From assembly GCF_000013565.1 (NCBI RefSeq), contig NC_007802.1, positions 1,550,001 through 1,614,000 on the forward strand: DNA of 64,000 nucleotides, read 5' to 3'. Below are positions 62,497-64,000 of the stretch, piece by piece. A program made the position numbers and the translations under genes. Source of the DNA: Jannaschia sp. CCS1 (lineage in GTDB: Bacteria > Pseudomonadota > Alphaproteobacteria > Rhodobacterales > Rhodobacteraceae). Numbering within the stretch: position 1 is the first letter of the stretch; the number at the start of each line of letters is the position of its first letter. Under the pieces are notes generated by a model. That model did not search any database. It saw nothing but the letters and a program-made list of their open reading frames with translations, and was not told where the DNA came from.

Positions 62497-62906
62497 GTTT
62501 TGAGGAGGCCCTGGCCTTGCAACCCACCTGGGTGCAGATCTGGTTGAATGTCCTGCTGTTCGGCGCGTTCATCCTGCCGCTGAGTTTCCTGATCTGGCGG
62601 CAGAGCCGGTTGGCAGGGGCGGTGACGGTGGTGACCTCCGTCGTTGCGGGGCTGGCGATCACGTGGATGTATGCGCAGATGGGCTATGTGAAGCTGCTGG
62701 GCCTGCCGCATGTCGTGCTATGGACCCCGTTGGCCCTTTTCCTATGGCGGCAGATCCGGCGTGTGGACATGCCCGTCTGGCCGCGCCGCCTGATGTCGGT
62801 GTCGCTGGTCATCATAGGGATCTCGCTGGCGTTTGATTACGTTGATGTGGCGCGGTGGGTGTTGGGCGAGAGGGCGGCCATGGCGGGCACGCTGCCGACA
62901 GACTAA
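62493..62906 (+). CDS. Small membrane protein between fabD and fabG
   Basis: 137 residues, four hydrophobic segments (LNVLLFGAFILPLSFLIW, AGAVTVVTSVVAGLAITWMY, VVLWTPLALFLW, LMSVSLVIIGISLAFDYV). No known catalytic motif. Overlaps fabD by 4 nt; 21 nt before fabG. Conserved in this position in some Rhodobacteraceae as far as I recall, without a known role. Confidence 0.75.
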   Translation: MSFEEALALQPTWVQIWLNVLLFGAFILPLSFLIWRQSRLAGAVTVVTSVVAGLAITWMYAQMGYVKLLGLPHVVLWTPLALFLWRQIRRVDMPVWPRRLMSVSLVIIGISLAFDYVDVARWVLGERAAMAGTLPTD

Positions 62907-62927
62907 AGACAGAGAAGGAGCGGTGAC

Positions 62928-63665
62928 ATGTTTGATCTGACAGGGAAAAATGCGCTGGTGACGGGGGCGTCGGGCGGGATTGGCGCGGCGATTGCGCGGC
63001 AGTTGCACAGGGCGGGGGCCACGGTGGGCCTGTCCGGCACACGGGTGGAGCCGTTGGAGGCGCTGGCCGCCGAGTTGGGCGAGCGCGCCCATGTGCTGCC
63101 CTGCAATTTGTCCGACGCGGAGGCCGTGGATGCCCTGCCCAAGGCCGCGATTGCCGCCATGGGCAGCCTTGATGTGCTGGTCAACAATGCGGGGATCACG
63201 CGCGACAACCTGTTCATGCGCATGTCGGATGACGAATGGGCGAGCGTGCTGGAGGTCAACCTGACGTCGACCATGCGGCTCTGCCGGGGGGCGCTGCGCG
63301 GTATGATGAAGGCGCGTTGGGGGCGGATCATCAACGTCTCAAGCGTCGTGGGGGCGACGGGCAACCCGGGGCAGGCGAATTATGCGGCCTCCAAGGCAGG
63401 TATGGTCGGCATGTCCAAGAGCCTGGCCTATGAGGTGGCGAGCCGGGGAATTACGGTCAATTGCATCGCGCCGGGCTTCATCGAGACGGCGATGACCGAC
63501 AAGCTGACAGACGACCAGAAAGAGAAAATCCTGGTGCAAATCCCGGCCGGACGCATGGGATCCGCCGATGAGATTGCGGCCTCGGCCCTGTTCCTGGCCA
63601 GCGCCGAGGCGGGTTACCTGACCGGCACAGTGATGCATGTGAACGGCGGGATGGCGATGATCTGA
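62928..63665 (+). CDS. fabG: 3-oxoacyl-ACP reductase
   Basis: 245 residues, classical short-chain dehydrogenase. NADPH motif GASGGIGAAIA, NNAGITRD, catalytic Ser in NVSSVVGATGNPG and the YxxxK of ANYAASKAG, C-terminal GYLTGTVMHVNGGMAM. It reduces beta-ketoacyl-ACP in fatty acid elongation. AAGGAG 8 nt before ATG. Followed by acpP after a 231-bp region with its own probable promoter. Confidence 0.97.
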   Translation: MFDLTGKNALVTGASGGIGAAIARQLHRAGATVGLSGTRVEPLEALAAELGERAHVLPCNLSDAEAVDALPKAAIAAMGSLDVLVNNAGITRDNLFMRMSDDEWASVLEVNLTSTMRLCRGALRGMMKARWGRIINVSSVVGATGNPGQANYAASKAGMVGMSKSLAYEVASRGITVNCIAPGFIETAMTDKLTDDQKEKILVQIPAGRMGSADEIAASALFLASAEAGYLTGTVMHVNGGMAMI

Positions 63666-63715
63666 GCAGTGCGGCGCCGGGCTTGACGTTACGGAAGAAA
63701 GCGTCGCGCAAGGCA

Positions 63716-63743
63716 TTGCCATGGCCGCGACATATGCTATAGG
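63716..63743 (+). promoter_or_regulatory. Candidate acpP promoter
   Basis: TTGCCA (63716-63721), 16-bp spacer, TATAGG (63738-63743), ~153 bp before acpP ATG. Located in the 231-bp gap between fabG and acpP, where acpP usually has its own strong promoter. No gene is supported in this gap. Confidence 0.45.
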
Positions 63744-63896
63744 CGGCGCAGATTTGGCCGGGGGGCTTGTTCCTGCGGCGGGCCTGTTCCACCTGATAGG
63801 GGGCCGGGCATTCTGAGCGGCCAGACCGGCATGACTGAAACTGGGGGCGCACTTTAGGGTGCAAACGCTCCCGACCAAGAGAATGAGGAACCTAAG

Positions 63897-64000
63897 ATGA
63901 GCGACATCGCAGCGCGTGTGAAGAAGATCGTTGTTGAGCACCTGAACGTCGACGAGGACAAAGTGGTTGATAGCGCGTCGTTCATCGACGACCTCGGCGC
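63897..64000 (+). CDS. acpP: Acyl carrier protein, N-terminal fragment (3' end outside window)
   Basis: Only 34-35 codons are in the window: [20 protein letters not shown], then [15 protein letters not shown]. This is the canonical AcpP N-terminus; the phosphopantetheine Ser (DSLDT motif) lies just beyond the edge. GAGGAACCTAAG precedes the ATG. Carrier of acyl chains in fatty acid synthesis. Confidence 0.96.
   Translation, partial: MSDIAARVKKIVVEHLNVDEDKVVDSASFIDDLG

Overview
The window is high-GC DNA that reads as one contiguous chromosomal segment of a marine alphaproteobacterium in the Rhodobacteraceae (Roseobacter group). Three things point there: a light-harvesting-2 cluster in the order pucB-pucA-pucC behind two PpsR-type operators (a facultative or aerobic anoxygenic phototroph), a large betaine/methyl-group catabolic operon of the kind common in roseobacters, and the general codon and gene-family flavour. 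A Jannaschia-like organism would fit, but I cannot prove the genus from sequence alone. I see no insertion sequence, prophage, CRISPR array, tRNA or rRNA.

Layout. 1-4.5 kb: end of an MCE/PqiB-type transport gene with its lipoprotein, a DUF6445-like protein and a DEAD-box RNA helicase. 4.8-11 kb: a Rieske oxygenase, then a subtilase plus PAP2/vanadium-haloperoxidase-like pair (with a 12-fold QHG repeat) divergent from a SARP-like regulator. 11-16.3 kb: two adenosylhomocysteinase-like genes (the second lacks catalytic residues), then pucBAC and a puc-neighbour gene. 16.4-19.7 kb: divergent oxyR/katG. 19.8-24 kb: a minus-strand run of a Tat-exported FAD oxidase, membrane proteins and small proteins of unknown role, then a carboxymuconolactone-decarboxylase-like gene. 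24-38.5 kb: BCCT transporter, a beta-hydroxyacid dehydrogenase, a LysR regulator and a ten-gene tightly coupled operon (FAD/GcvT-type demethylase, LysE exporter, homocysteine methyltransferase, DUF2867, PEP-mutase/isocitrate-lyase-like, MttB-like methyltransferase, M19 dipeptidase-like, two proteins of unknown function), best read as uptake and demethylation of a betaine-type compound.

38.8-61.5 kb is the most unusual part. A plus-strand operon (FHA protein, PP2C phosphatase, FHA/zinc-ribbon protein, an FHA domain fused to a flavoprotein-like oxidoreductase, a small membrane protein, a TauE/SafE-type permease) converges end to end on two membrane Ser/Thr kinases. The C-terminal, predicted extracytoplasmic domain of the kinases is a four-cysteine domain (core CDTTLLVND ... 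FNDD ... GRVDVWVGT). The same domain recurs three times in a secreted Pro-rich protein, once in a small secreted protein and once in a pilin-like protein with Asp-Pro repeats, all within 16 kb. Together these look like one phospho-signalling system whose sensor domains and secreted partners share an undescribed module. Housekeeping genes are interspersed: tig, then rpsF-rpsR-rplI.

61.5-64 kb: fabD, a small membrane protein, fabG and the start of acpP (fatty acid synthesis). Scattered through the window are four copies of a hairpin-plus-GGGATATTT element at gene ends and in intergenic DNA, and several good intrinsic terminators.
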